A stretch of DNA of 64,000 nucleotides from Shewanella sp. HN-41 (GTDB taxonomy: Bacteria; Pseudomonadota; Gammaproteobacteria; Enterobacterales; Shewanellaceae). Both the position numbers and the translations under genes were made by a program. This document shows, piece by piece, positions 46,842-57,200 of the stretch. The notes below the pieces were generated by a model. It had not been told where the DNA came from, ran no database searches, and saw only the letters and a list, made by a program, of their open reading frames with translations. The stretch is from positions 1 through 64,000 of the forward strand of contig NZ_AFOZ01000023.1 of assembly GCF_000217915.1 (NCBI RefSeq), given 5' to 3'. Each line of letters starts with the position of its first letter. The stretch's first letter is position 1.

Positions 46842-48768
46842 ATGTGCAAACCATTAATACATATGGTTTTATCTAGCGCAATAGTCATAGCAGGGACATT
46901 AAATGCCTCTGCGGCTTGGGCTTTAACCCCAACGCAAAAAACCTTTCTCGATGCTGAAAAAGCCCTGAAGAAACAAAATTATGAAGTCTATAAACCCCTA
47001 CGTGCCAAACTGGGTGATTATCCACTGGCGATCTATTTAGATCATGATATTGACATAGGTAAGCTCAACGATCTCCGTGGCGAAGCGGCTAAAGCCCTTA
47101 TCGATAAATATCAAACCACGCCCATGTACCAGCGCCTGCGTGCTAAGTATTTAGTCAATGCGGGCAGTAAAAAACGCTGGAATGACTTTCTTGCCCTCAC
47201 CCCAAATGCCCCAACGGATGTGCGCCTGCAATGTTATTTTTATGAAGCCAAGCTCGCCAAGGGAGAAACTCAATTAGCCTACAATGCCGCAAAATCGCTG
47301 TGGGTCTATGGTGGCTCTCGTCCAAAGGAATGCGATCCCCTGTTTAACGCTTGGACAAAGGCCGGAAAACGCACACAGGATGTGATTTGGGCCCGCATGC
47401 TACTGAGTTTCGATGAAGGTGAAACCAGTCTGCTCAGTTATTTATCCCAGAAGATCACCAGTCACAGTAACGAAGCCAAACGTTTAGTCGCCGTGTTTAA
47501 GGATCCCAACAGCCTGCGTCATACTGAAAAATTTAAGGATAAAAATCCCATCGTTGGCGATATTGTCACCGCAGGATTAAAACGTCTTGCCCGCAAGGAT
47601 CTCGACCAAGCCATCAATTTGTATACTCGGTATCAAAAAGCTAAACGTTTCACCCCGCCCCAAGAACAACAACTGCAAAAATTCCTTGTTCGTCGGGTGC
47701 TAATTGAGCAAGACGACAACTTTAGAGACTTTGTCGATACCGTCCTGCCCGAGATGAAGAGTGATGATATGTATGAGCGCCGTCTACGGTGGGCAATACG
47801 GGAACAAGATCACACCCATATCGCCCGCTATTTGAACTTGCTCGCACCAGAAACCCTCACCAAGGAACGTTGGCAATATTGGCTATATCGAACCAATGCA
47901 AAAAATGCCCCCGACAGTGCCACTAAGGCCCTGGCTGCCATCAGCAATGAGCGCAATTTTTTATGGGTTTGCGGCGTCGCAATTATTGAATAAACCCGTA
48001 TCACTCAACCAAAGCCCTGAGCCTGTGATCGATGGAAACAGCAGCAAGCTCGAGGATGATCTCGGCTTTGTTCGAGTTAAAGAACTGATGGCATTGGATC
48101 GTTACTTCGATGCCCGCTATGAATGGGTGTCATTACTCAAGCGCAGCGATAATCCAATGCGTGCCCGCTATGGCCGTTATGCCCACGAGCAGGGCTGGTA
48201 TGACTTTGGGGTCGAAGCCAGTATTCAAGGTAAGCTCTGGGACGACATTCCCCTACGCTTCCCTATGGCACACCAAACCGGCTTTGAGCACGCCAGTAAA
48301 AAGCATAGGGTCAATGTCGATGAAATTCGTGCGATCAGCCGCCGCGAGAGCGCATTTTACCTCTATGCCACCTCTGGGGTTGGCGCCCGCGGCTTAATGC
48401 AGATCATGCCGACAACCGCTAAGGCAACCGCCAAAAAACACGGCGCTAAGTATAAAGATCCTGATGATTTGTACGGTGCAGAGTTAAATTTAAACTTGGG
48501 CAGCGCCTATTACGCCCAGTTATTGAAGGAGTTTAACCAAAACCGCGTACTCGCAACGGCGGCCTATAATGCGGGGCCCTCCCGCGTACGTCGTTGGTTA
48601 GCTGAATCGAATGGTAAGCTAGATACGATGAGCTTTATCGAATCAATCCCCTTCACAGAAACCCGAGAATATGTACAAGCCGTGCTGAGCTATCGTTTGA
48701 TCTATGAGGCTCAAAAGCAAAAGCCTCAACCGCTCTTTAGTGACAAAGAGCTTAATTTTAACTATTAG
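46842..48768 (+). pseudogene. slt: Soluble lytic murein transglycosylase Slt, split by a one-base insertion
   Basis: Periplasmic peptidoglycan lyase. ATG 46842 with GGAGG 10 bases upstream gives a signal peptide (MCKPLIHMVLSS... to ASAAWA), followed by the helical U-domain. The catalytic SLT domain near the end has the Glu in AISRRESAFY, GARGLMQIMP and AAYNAGPSRVRRWL. The first frame runs from 46842 to a stop at 47993, the second carries the catalytic part to 48768. The break is the run of six T at 47957-47962. Five T would continue NERNFYGFAASQLLNKPV. A restored protein would have about 641 residues, the family length. Frameshift is likely a sequence error, otherwise the gene is dead. Confidence 0.9.
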
Positions 48769-48786
48769 AATCCATGCTAGGATCGG

Positions 48787-48816
48787 AATTTAAGGTGGCC
48801 AAAGCCACCTTAAATT
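48787..48816 (+). terminator. Hairpin after slt
   Basis: A 13-base perfect stem (AATTTAAGGTGGC with GCCACCTTAAATT, loop CAAA) starts 18 bases after the slt stop. The T-run is short, so termination may be partial. Confidence 0.75.
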
Positions 48817-48962
48817 CAAACACGGATCCAGCAAGTTGCCCCCCACAATCCCAAGCCAAATATTTGACATTAGTCAATATAATTCAAATGATTATAAAAA
48901 TGCACATTAAAGCAGCAATCAAACAACATTAAGGTAAACTTAATTGCACTGCTGCGGAATAA

Positions 48963-49712
48963 ATGCAATTAATTAGCGATCTATGGATTACACCTCTGTA
49001 TCTGGCAATGATCAATCTTCACTCTCTGACCCTAAGCTGTGAATATCAACCCTTTGTCAATCCGCAGGACCAAAGCATCGACGGCTACGAAGCCCTCGCC
49101 CGCTTTTACTTACCCGATGGTCAAGCGGTCGCTCCGAATCTGGTATTTGAGCAATTGCATGAGTCGAGCGTGACCTTAGCTGCAGTGGAATATCAGGCTA
49201 AAGCCTTTCAACTTCAACATGCTCCTAGGGAACAACGGCTCTTTATCAATATCGATCCCCATGCAGTGAATGGCCCATATACTGAGAAATTACTCACGCT
49301 CTTATCTGGCTATCAACACATTACCGTTGAAATTATTGAAAATACCTGTATCAGCGATGCGCAGCTTGCCAATCAACTCTTCCGTCAATTCAAAGAGGCC
49401 AATATTAAAGTGGCCCTCGATGATATAGGGGCACCCCATTCCTTACTGTCGGTCGATTTAATGATGAATGTGGACTTCCTCAAATTTGATCGCTACTGGT
49501 TAACCTTAATTGAGCAATCCCAGGGGATCCAACTGCTCGCGGCCTTAGTGGAGTTTGCCAAACGTACTGGCAAACAAACCATTTTGGAAGGAATCGAAAC
49601 CGAGGCACAACTCGCTTTCGCCAAATCCATTGGGGTTGATTTCGTGCAGGGCTTTTTATTTAAATCATGGTTTATCCGCCCCAGCGGAGCACAGGCGTTG
49701 TGTTTAGGTTAA
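48963..49712 (+). CDS. Stand-alone EAL-domain cyclic-di-GMP phosphodiesterase
   Basis: A 249-residue protein consisting almost wholly of an EAL domain, without sensor or membrane part. The catalytic residues appear intact: YEALARF, FINIDPH, VEIIEN, ALDDIG, DFLKFDRYW and LEGIETEAQ, with VQGFLF at the end. It should hydrolyse cyclic-di-GMP. The start at 48963 has a weak GGAA; ATG 49008 is an alternative. The 258 bp after the gene contain no supported feature. Confidence 0.9.
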   Translation: MQLISDLWITPLYLAMINLHSLTLSCEYQPFVNPQDQSIDGYEALARFYLPDGQAVAPNLVFEQLHESSVTLAAVEYQAKAFQLQHAPREQRLFINIDPHAVNGPYTEKLLTLLSGYQHITVEIIENTCISDAQLANQLFRQFKEANIKVALDDIGAPHSLLSVDLMMNVDFLKFDRYWLTLIEQSQGIQLLAALVEFAKRTGKQTILEGIETEAQLAFAKSIGVDFVQGFLFKSWFIRPSGAQALCLG

Positions 49713-49970
49713 CTAACGCGTCTCGGCCAAAACCATATAAATCCGCTGGATAAGCGCGGTATATTCCACCATAGTGATAGTATTCATCTGAGTGCATTTT
49801 AATTGCGCGCACTTTAATAGGTGAGCTGGGTGTCGATAAGCAGGCCCTCTGCGCTGTGGTGAACATCGCATAGCAATATCCTGCGATGTAGCATAATAAG
49901 GAACTGTTATTTAGTGAGAGTGATAGGGCTTATGTGATAGCCATAAAGCAAATGACACAAGGAGTTTTCC

Positions 49971-50882
49971 GTGGCACAAACTGGGATTAGCGAACTATTA
50001 CAACAACTTGAGCAAGTATTGCTGGGTAAACCTCAACAAATCCGTTTGGCTTTGGCCTGCATCCTCGCCCGCGGTCATCTGCTAATTGAAGACTTGCCCG
50101 GCATGGGCAAAACCAGCCTTTCCCACGCCATCGCCCAAAGCTTAGGCCTAAGCTATCAAAGGGTACAATTCACCAGCGACATGTTACCCGCCGATATACT
50201 CGGGGTATCGATTTTTGATAAGCATCAAGCGCAATTTGTGTTCCACCCTGGGCCTATATTTAAACAGATGATCTTAGCCGATGAGATCAACCGCGCTAGC
50301 CCTAAAACCCAAAGTGCCTTACTCGAAGCAATGGCCGAACAACAAATCTCGGTCGATGGCATCACCCACAGGCTGCCGAGTCCCTTTTTTGTGATCGCGA
50401 CGCAAAACCCCACGGATCAATCGGGCACTTTTCCACTCCCAGAATCCCAGTTAGATCGCTTTATGATGCGGCTTTCCATCGGTTACCCCAGCCACGATGC
50501 AGAATTTGCCATGCTTAAACATCATCATTCCCACCTTGCACTCGATCAACTCCCCCAATGCTTAACGCCTATGGTATTGATGCAACTGCAGGAGCAATGC
50601 GACAAAATCAGCGCATCCGATGCCCTACTCAATTATATTTTGGCCCTAGTGAGTTTTTCCCGAACTCAAGCCGAAAGTGTCGGTCTATCCCCCCGAGCAA
50701 CTAAGGCACTATTACAAGCCGCTAAGGCATGGGCCTTTTTAGAAGGCAGACATTATTTGGTTCCCGAAGATGTGCAGGCGGTGTTTTGTGCCGTCGCCGA
50801 GCATAGGCTTAGAACCAGCAGCCAACTGCAGGGAGAAGCAATTTCGGAGCGGATCCTCGCAAGCGTCAATCCCATTATGTAG
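49971..50882 (+). CDS. MoxR family AAA+ ATPase
   Basis: A 303-residue AAA+ chaperone-like ATPase with Walker A LIEDLPGMGKTSLSHA, Walker B MILADEINRASPKTQSALLEAM (shown in parts: MILADEINR and SALLEAM) and FFVIATQNPTDQSGTFPLPESQLDRF-type sensor region (ATQNPTDQSGTFPLPE). Starts at GTG with AAGGAG 7 bases upstream. It heads a three-gene cluster with DUF58 and TgpA. Confidence 0.93.
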   Translation: MAQTGISELLQQLEQVLLGKPQQIRLALACILARGHLLIEDLPGMGKTSLSHAIAQSLGLSYQRVQFTSDMLPADILGVSIFDKHQAQFVFHPGPIFKQMILADEINRASPKTQSALLEAMAEQQISVDGITHRLPSPFFVIATQNPTDQSGTFPLPESQLDRFMMRLSIGYPSHDAEFAMLKHHHSHLALDQLPQCLTPMVLMQLQEQCDKISASDALLNYILALVSFSRTQAESVGLSPRATKALLQAAKAWAFLEGRHYLVPEDVQAVFCAVAEHRLRTSSQLQGEAISERILASVNPIM

Positions 50883-50936
50883 CAATAGCAGATCATCGGG
50901 GGAAACTAAGATGGTGAAGCCAGATGGTGAACCAGA

Positions 50937-52001
50937 GTGAAACGATTAATTGCGCCAATATGGCAGCGCTGGCTCACTCGGCGCCTGCCACCGAGCACTG
51001 AGATCACCCTCAGTCACCGCAGCATCTTTATTCTGCCCAGCGGCTTTGGCTTGATTTGGCTTGCACTGGTGTTGCTCTTATATTTGTTTGGCACAAACTA
51101 TCAAAATAATTTAGTGATAGGCTTAAGTATTTTACTCTTGAGCCTGTTTAATACGGGGATCCTCTACAGTTATAAAAATCTCGCTGGATTGCATTTGCGG
51201 GCCGTCACGCCGCCTGAAGTCTATGCGGGGGAAACGATCACCTTTCCCGTATTACTCAGTTCTAATCACGTGAGCCATAACGTGAACTTGAGCTACCCAA
51301 AAAATCTCAGTTTCATTATTAAACAGGTTGGTGCGGACGAAGTTCAGGCTCTAATCCCCTTCGAGCATGGGGAGCGTGGCCTACTCAACCCTGGACGACT
51401 TAAGATTGAGTCTTTCTATCCCCTCGGGCTGTGTCGGGCTTGGTCCCATATCGATCTCGATACCCATCACTTAGTGTATGCCGCGCCCATCGAAGCGCCG
51501 GTCCACCTTGAAGCAACAGACAGTCAGCTTGAAGAGATGCCCCCCGAATTTGCGGGGAAACACGTTGCCGGCATAGACGAATTTAAGGGACTCAAACCCT
51601 ATGTGCTCGGTGAGTCCTTAAAGCAAGTGGCGTGGAAACAATGGGCACAGGGACGCGGGTTATTGACTAAGGAATTTGAGCAACCACAGGGGGATCCCGT
51701 TTGGTTGAGATTAAAGCCCGATCCTAAACGGCTCGAATCCCAATTGAGCCAATTGAGCTGGCAGGTCAATAAACTCTCGCAACTCGAACAATATTTTGGC
51801 CTCCTGTTACACACACTCGAAGGGGACGATATTGTCCTCGCTCCCGCCATAGGCAACAGCCATAGAGTGGCCTGCCAGAGGGCATTAGCACTCTACCCGC
51901 AGATCGATGTCTTATTCAAACAATCTGCTCGTACAACCCATCCTATCGGGAAAACGTTTAGCCAAAGACGTGATATCCCCACTGTGGAGGATACGCGCTA
52001 A
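50937..52001 (+). CDS. DUF58 domain protein
   Basis: A 354-residue protein with two N-terminal hydrophobic helices (about residues 28-68) and the DUF58 region FKGLKPYVLGESLKQVAWKQWA (cut here as FKGLKPYVLGES, KQVAWKQWA). DUF58 proteins accompany MoxR ATPases and are thought to be their membrane-bound partners. Starts at GTG. The stop overlaps the next gene's ATG in TAATG. Confidence 0.9.
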   Translation: MKRLIAPIWQRWLTRRLPPSTEITLSHRSIFILPSGFGLIWLALVLLLYLFGTNYQNNLVIGLSILLLSLFNTGILYSYKNLAGLHLRAVTPPEVYAGETITFPVLLSSNHVSHNVNLSYPKNLSFIIKQVGADEVQALIPFEHGERGLLNPGRLKIESFYPLGLCRAWSHIDLDTHHLVYAAPIEAPVHLEATDSQLEEMPPEFAGKHVAGIDEFKGLKPYVLGESLKQVAWKQWAQGRGLLTKEFEQPQGDPVWLRLKPDPKRLESQLSQLSWQVNKLSQLEQYFGLLLHTLEGDDIVLAPAIGNSHRVACQRALALYPQIDVLFKQSARTTHPIGKTFSQRRDIPTVEDTR

Positions 52002-54163
52002 TGTTCACCAAGAAGACGGCGCTATCGAGCAACCTTGGCTCACCACAGACCGGAGAAAATATCAGCCGCCAAACCCTCTTTTGGTTGCTGCTAACTAATC
52101 TGGCAGTATTGAGTCCTCTGCTTGATAAAACTACGCCTTGGACACTGGGGATCTGTGCCATCTGTCTTGTATGGCGCATCGGCATTTATGTGGGTAAAGT
52201 CGCTAAGCCTCCCCGTTTTTTAGTCACTAGCCTTGCCATTGGTGCTGCAATCACCCTAGCGTTGGTTTCTGGGGAAATAGGGTTACTGAATGCCTTAGTC
52301 AATCTGCTCATTCTAGGTTATGCCTTAAAATACATTGAGATGCGAAGCCTTCGAGATGTACGGGCCGTCGTCATTGTGGGCTATTTTCTGATCGCACTGA
52401 GCTTTATCGATCACCAATCTATGCTCAACACTGTGCATTTACTGGGGGTCACAGTGATCAACACCTGTGTACTGGTGACCCTGTATCAAACCAAGCAGTC
52501 ATGGCAACATACGGCATGGATGAGTGGTAAATTACTCCTGCAGAGTGCACCTCTGGCACTGTTATTATTTTTAGTCCTACCACGCTTTGCACCACTCTGG
52601 TTGGTGCCCAATATGAAAGAGGCGCAAACCGGATTATCCGATACTCTGTCTGTAGGGGACATTACTAAGCTGACCCGTTCCACTGAATTGGCCTTTCGGG
52701 CCAGTTTTCAAGGGGACAGTCCGCGTAATGCCCACCTCTACTGGCGGGCACTGGTACTGGAAGATTATGATGGCCTCACTTGGCGCCAGGAGATCGGCAT
52801 CAAAAAACTGCAGCAGGATGCTTTTCTTTTACTCCCTTATCGGCCCAACCCTGCCAAGCAGTTCACCTTAGCGGAATCAAAATTAGCGCAGGATCCCAAA
52901 ACAAACTCGGCCACCCCGCCACAGGCTGCACCGAACCCACAACCCAGCATTTATCGCTATCAAGTGATTGCCGAGCCCAGCCACCAGCCCTGGTTATTTG
53001 GTTTAGATCTGGCCTACAGCCAGGATGAAGGCATAGTCAACCTGCCCGATTATCGCCTCTATGCCCTACGGAATGTCGATCAGCGCATCAGCTATCGAGT
53101 GGAGTCATGGCCCAGCGTGCCCATGGATCTTCAACTCACAAACGCACAAAGGGATATCAACCTTAAGCTTCCCAGTGGCAGCAATCCCCGAACTTTGGCC
53201 CTTGCCAAGCAATTCAACACTCAATATCCCGCCCCTAAGCAGCGTCTTTGGGCCATGATGCGCTATTTCAATAGTCAACCTTATTTCTATACCCTCACGC
53301 CACCACCACTAGGGCCGCAACAGATAGATGATTTTTTGTTTGAAAATAAAGCCGGCTTTTGTGTGCACTATGCCTCGGCCTTGATTTTTATGGCACGGGC
53401 AACCGGGTTACCCGCGCGCATGGTCACAGGTTATCAGGGCGGTGAATACAATCCCCAGGCGGGATATTTAAGTGTGTACCAATATATGGCCCACGCATGG
53501 GCAGAAATTTGGCTAGAGGGTGAAGGTTGGGTGCGATTTGACCCCACAGCTATGGTGGCCCCCAATCGTATCGAACTGGGTTTTGATGCCCAGTTTGATC
53601 CAGAGCAAAGTTACCTGCAAGAAAGCCCATTTAGCCCCCTGCGCTTAAAGTCACTCCCTTGGCTTAATGAACTAAGACAAAGATTTGCCAGCATAGATTA
53701 TTACTGGAGCCTATGGGTGCTTGGCTTTAACCAAGAACGGCAAAATAAGGTGTTGAGTCACCTACTCGGAGATGTGACTAAGACAAAAGTTGCGGTATTG
53801 ATGGGCCTATGCATCGGTCTGATTGGACTGTACATTGCCTACAGTGTGGGGTTATTCCGGGTTAAACAGGGGCAAGATCCCATCAGCGAACGCTACCAAG
53901 GCATTTGCAAACGCCTAGCGAAACACGGGATCACCCGCAGCCCAAACCAAGGCCCCAACCATTTTGCCGCGCAAATATTAACCGACTATCGGCATAAAGC
54001 ACCGAAATTGTGTTCGCTGTTTAGCGAGTTAACCGAGAGTTATGTCGCCCTAAAATACCAGGACTTACCGGCACAGGTTTACCAGCAGCAATTAGTACAA
54101 TTTAAAACCAAAGCTAAGGCACTTCACTTGCTGCTGATGCGTCCCAATAAGCACTTAAAATAA
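52001..54163 (+). CDS. TgpA-type transglutaminase-like membrane protein
   Basis: A 720-residue protein with several N-terminal helices (to about residue 200), a periplasmic transglutaminase core (Cys in NKAGFCVHYASAL, His in YMAHAWAEIWLEG, Asp in WVRFDPTAM) and another helix before a cytoplasmic C-terminus (about residue 600, AVLMGLCIGLIGLYIAY). TgpA in Pseudomonas is essential. Third gene of the moxR cluster. Confidence 0.92.
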   Translation: MFTKKTALSSNLGSPQTGENISRQTLFWLLLTNLAVLSPLLDKTTPWTLGICAICLVWRIGIYVGKVAKPPRFLVTSLAIGAAITLALVSGEIGLLNALVNLLILGYALKYIEMRSLRDVRAVVIVGYFLIALSFIDHQSMLNTVHLLGVTVINTCVLVTLYQTKQSWQHTAWMSGKLLLQSAPLALLLFLVLPRFAPLWLVPNMKEAQTGLSDTLSVGDITKLTRSTELAFRASFQGDSPRNAHLYWRALVLEDYDGLTWRQEIGIKKLQQDAFLLLPYRPNPAKQFTLAESKLAQDPKTNSATPPQAAPNPQPSIYRYQVIAEPSHQPWLFGLDLAYSQDEGIVNLPDYRLYALRNVDQRISYRVESWPSVPMDLQLTNAQRDINLKLPSGSNPRTLALAKQFNTQYPAPKQRLWAMMRYFNSQPYFYTLTPPPLGPQQIDDFLFENKAGFCVHYASALIFMARATGLPARMVTGYQGGEYNPQAGYLSVYQYMAHAWAEIWLEGEGWVRFDPTAMVAPNRIELGFDAQFDPEQSYLQESPFSPLRLKSLPWLNELRQRFASIDYYWSLWVLGFNQERQNKVLSHLLGDVTKTKVAVLMGLCIGLIGLYIAYSVGLFRVKQGQDPISERYQGICKRLAKHGITRSPNQGPNHFAAQILTDYRHKAPKLCSLFSELTESYVALKYQDLPAQVYQQQLVQFKTKAKALHLLLMRPNKHLK

Positions 54164-54286
54164 GCGCTTAATTCAGCCTAACGGCTAAGGCTTGTTGAAT
54201 CTTATAAATCAAACACATAGAATTGCTGTTAAGCACATACTCATCACTATTGTCACCCTTGAGTGACACAAGATCACGGGTTGAAC

Positions 54287-57200
54287 ATGTTAAAGTTAAT
54301 CCAGTCCAATCAAATGGAAGTGCTCTGCGCCCATTTAGCCGCATACCTTCGCCAGCGAGTGCCAAATGCACGCCTACTGCAAAGCGAGCATATTTTGGTG
54401 CAAAGCCCCGGTATGTCAACTTGGCTGCGCCTCGAAATAGCCAAACAGAATGGGGTCGCTGCCGCACTGGAATTTCCTTTGCCATCAAGCTTTACCTGGC
54501 AGCTCTGCCACGAGCTATTGCCCAATGTGCCCAAGGATAATGCCTTTACCAAGGCGGCAATGACCTGGAAACTGATGCAGCTGCTGCCAAAGCTATTGGC
54601 CGATGAAACCTTTGGGCCTTTAAGGCATTATTTAGCCTCATGTTCCCCTGAGTTAACTCAAGCCAACACTGAAACACATACCCAAACCGATGAGCCCTTA
54701 GATCAGATTAAGCTCTACCAACTCTGTGGCCGTATCGCCGACATCTTCGACCAATATTTAGTCTACCGTCCCGACTGGATGTTAGCTTGGGAGCAAAATG
54801 CCCAACCCGAAGGCTTACAACTCAATGAAGAACAGGCATGGCAGCCGCGGTTATGGCGCGCCCTTGTGGCCTTTAACCGTGATGAACTTAAGCAAAGCTA
54901 TTACCACAGGGCAAACCTGCACTCTGATTTAATTGCTCGCCTTGGGGATCCCGCAACCTCCCTTGCCAAATTACCCCAACGCTTATTTGTATTTGGTATT
55001 TCTTCAATGGCACCACAAACCCTTGAAGTACTTTACCATTTGGCAGGCCGTATCGATGTTGTCATCCTCGGGCTCAGCCCCTGTCAGCACTATTGGGGGG
55101 ATATAGTCGATCCCCGTCACCGCGCCCGTATGGCGGTGCAATATGCCGGTAAACGGCAATTAGCCGAGCAATGGGAAGACAAGCTTGAGGTGGGTAATCC
55201 GCTGCTCGCCAATAACGGTAAAATGGGCCGCGAGTTGCTCGATATGCTGCTCGAACTGCCAAGCGATCACTGTGATTTTGGCCATGATGTCTATCGTGAG
55301 CCCTGTGATAACCCGAATGATCCCCAAAATCGGGCCAGTATGCTCCACGGGGTGCAATACGATATTTTAGAGATGCAGACCCTAGACAGGGTTTTAGGAC
55401 CAGATACCACGCTTTATCAAAATACGAGTGCGCGGCGCATCCTCAAACAGGACGATGAATCGATTAGCATCATCAGTTGCCACAGCCCATTGCGGGAGGT
55501 CGAAACCCTGCACGATCACTTGCTCGACCTACTCGACCGCCATAGCCAAGGCCAAGCAACAGATCCGCTATTACCTAAAGACATAGTCGTGATGATGCCC
55601 GATGTCGCCGCCTATGCCCCCTATATCGATGCCGTCTTTGCCGCCAAGCAAGGACTAGAGTACATTCCCTACGCCATTGCCGACCGCGGCGCCGCCCAGG
55701 AATCACCGCTGATCAACAGTTTTTTAAATTTACTGGGCATAAACCAGAGCCGCTTCGGCCTGACCGATATTCTGAGCATACTGGAAGTGCCTGCGATTCT
55801 GCGCCGCTTTGGACTCGATGACGACGAGCTGCAACTGATCCGTCGCTGGTTGGATGATGCAGGAGTCCGTTGGGGACGGGATCAACATAGCCGCCTTAAA
55901 CAAGGCGTTCCCGCCTTTGAACAAAACTCCTGGGCCTTTGGGATCCGACGATTAATTTTAGGTTATGCCCTCAGTGACGATGCGCCTCTCTATCTGGACA
56001 ACCTAGTGGTCACGGGGGTTGAAGGTCAATCGGCCCAAGCACTGGGCAAGTTACTCAACTTTATCGAAGTTCTCGATGACACAGCGCAACAATTTGAACA
56101 GCCACAAACGGGGACGGCACGCTTAGCCGAGTTAAGCCTGATGCTCGATGCCTTCTACGCCACCGATGAGGATGAGCGCGAGCAATTACAGGAAATCCGC
56201 GACGCCATCGCCGCATTAGAGCAGGAATTGCTGTCTGCAGCCCCTGCCGCCCAGTCGCCAGAGGCCATAGTGCCGCAGCATCTGTCCAATGAACTCACCC
56301 TGAGCATTGAGGTATTGCAGCAATGGTTTAATCAACGCTTAACCGAGTCCCGCGTAGGCCAACGCTACCTCGCAGGGAGCGTGAATTTTTGCACCTTAAT
56401 GCCGATGCGGTCCATTCCCTTTAAGGTGGTGTGTTTACTGGGAATGAACGATGGTGTTTACCCTAGGGTAACTCACCCTGTGGGCTTTGATTTAATGGCC
56501 CACTTTGGGGCGCGTAAGGGCGACAGATCCCGCCGACTCGATGATAGATATCTCTTTTTAGAAGCCCTATTATCCGCCCGCGAGCAGCTCTATATCAGCT
56601 ATATTGGCCGCAGTGAACGGGACAATTCAGAACGGATCGCCTCTATGTTAGTCTCTGAACTGATTGAGTATTGCCAGCTTTGCTACCTGCCCGAAAACCT
56701 ATTGTCTGAGCTTGAAACCACCAAAGCCGAAGCCGCAGAAACCGCCCTACACGACGCCATTGTCAGCCACCAACCGTTGCAGCCCTTCGATCCTCGCCTG
56801 TATCGCGCCCCTGCTGCGGGCAATGAAAATGCTAATGACGCAGGCATAAAACAGAGCTACAGCAAACAATGGTGTCCACCCAATAAGCTGCAGCCCATTC
56901 AGCGCTTTATTAATGACGATACCCAGATCCGCAGTTTGGATAACCTGCCTATCGATGCAGACAACACCGCGAATATGGCCCATGTGGATGTATCAGCCTT
57001 GATCCGTTTTTTCCGCAATCCGGCGCAATACTTCTTTAACCGCAGCCTTAAAGTCGATTTAAGTATTCGTATCCAAGCCGATGATAACGATGAACCCTTT
57101 GGATTAGATGCCCTCGAACGTTACCAGCTACAGGCCGAGTTACTGGACCATAACATTAGCCAAGGTATCACAGTTGCCGAACTCGATTTTATTGAACGCC

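Noticed and set aside
47896..48768. Second separate lytic transglycosylase gene
   Set aside because: It overlaps and continues the slt frame; one T removed joins the two.
49672..49866. 64-residue minus-strand frame after the EAL gene
   Set aside because: Overlaps the EAL gene's end and shows no ribosome binding site or recognisable domain.
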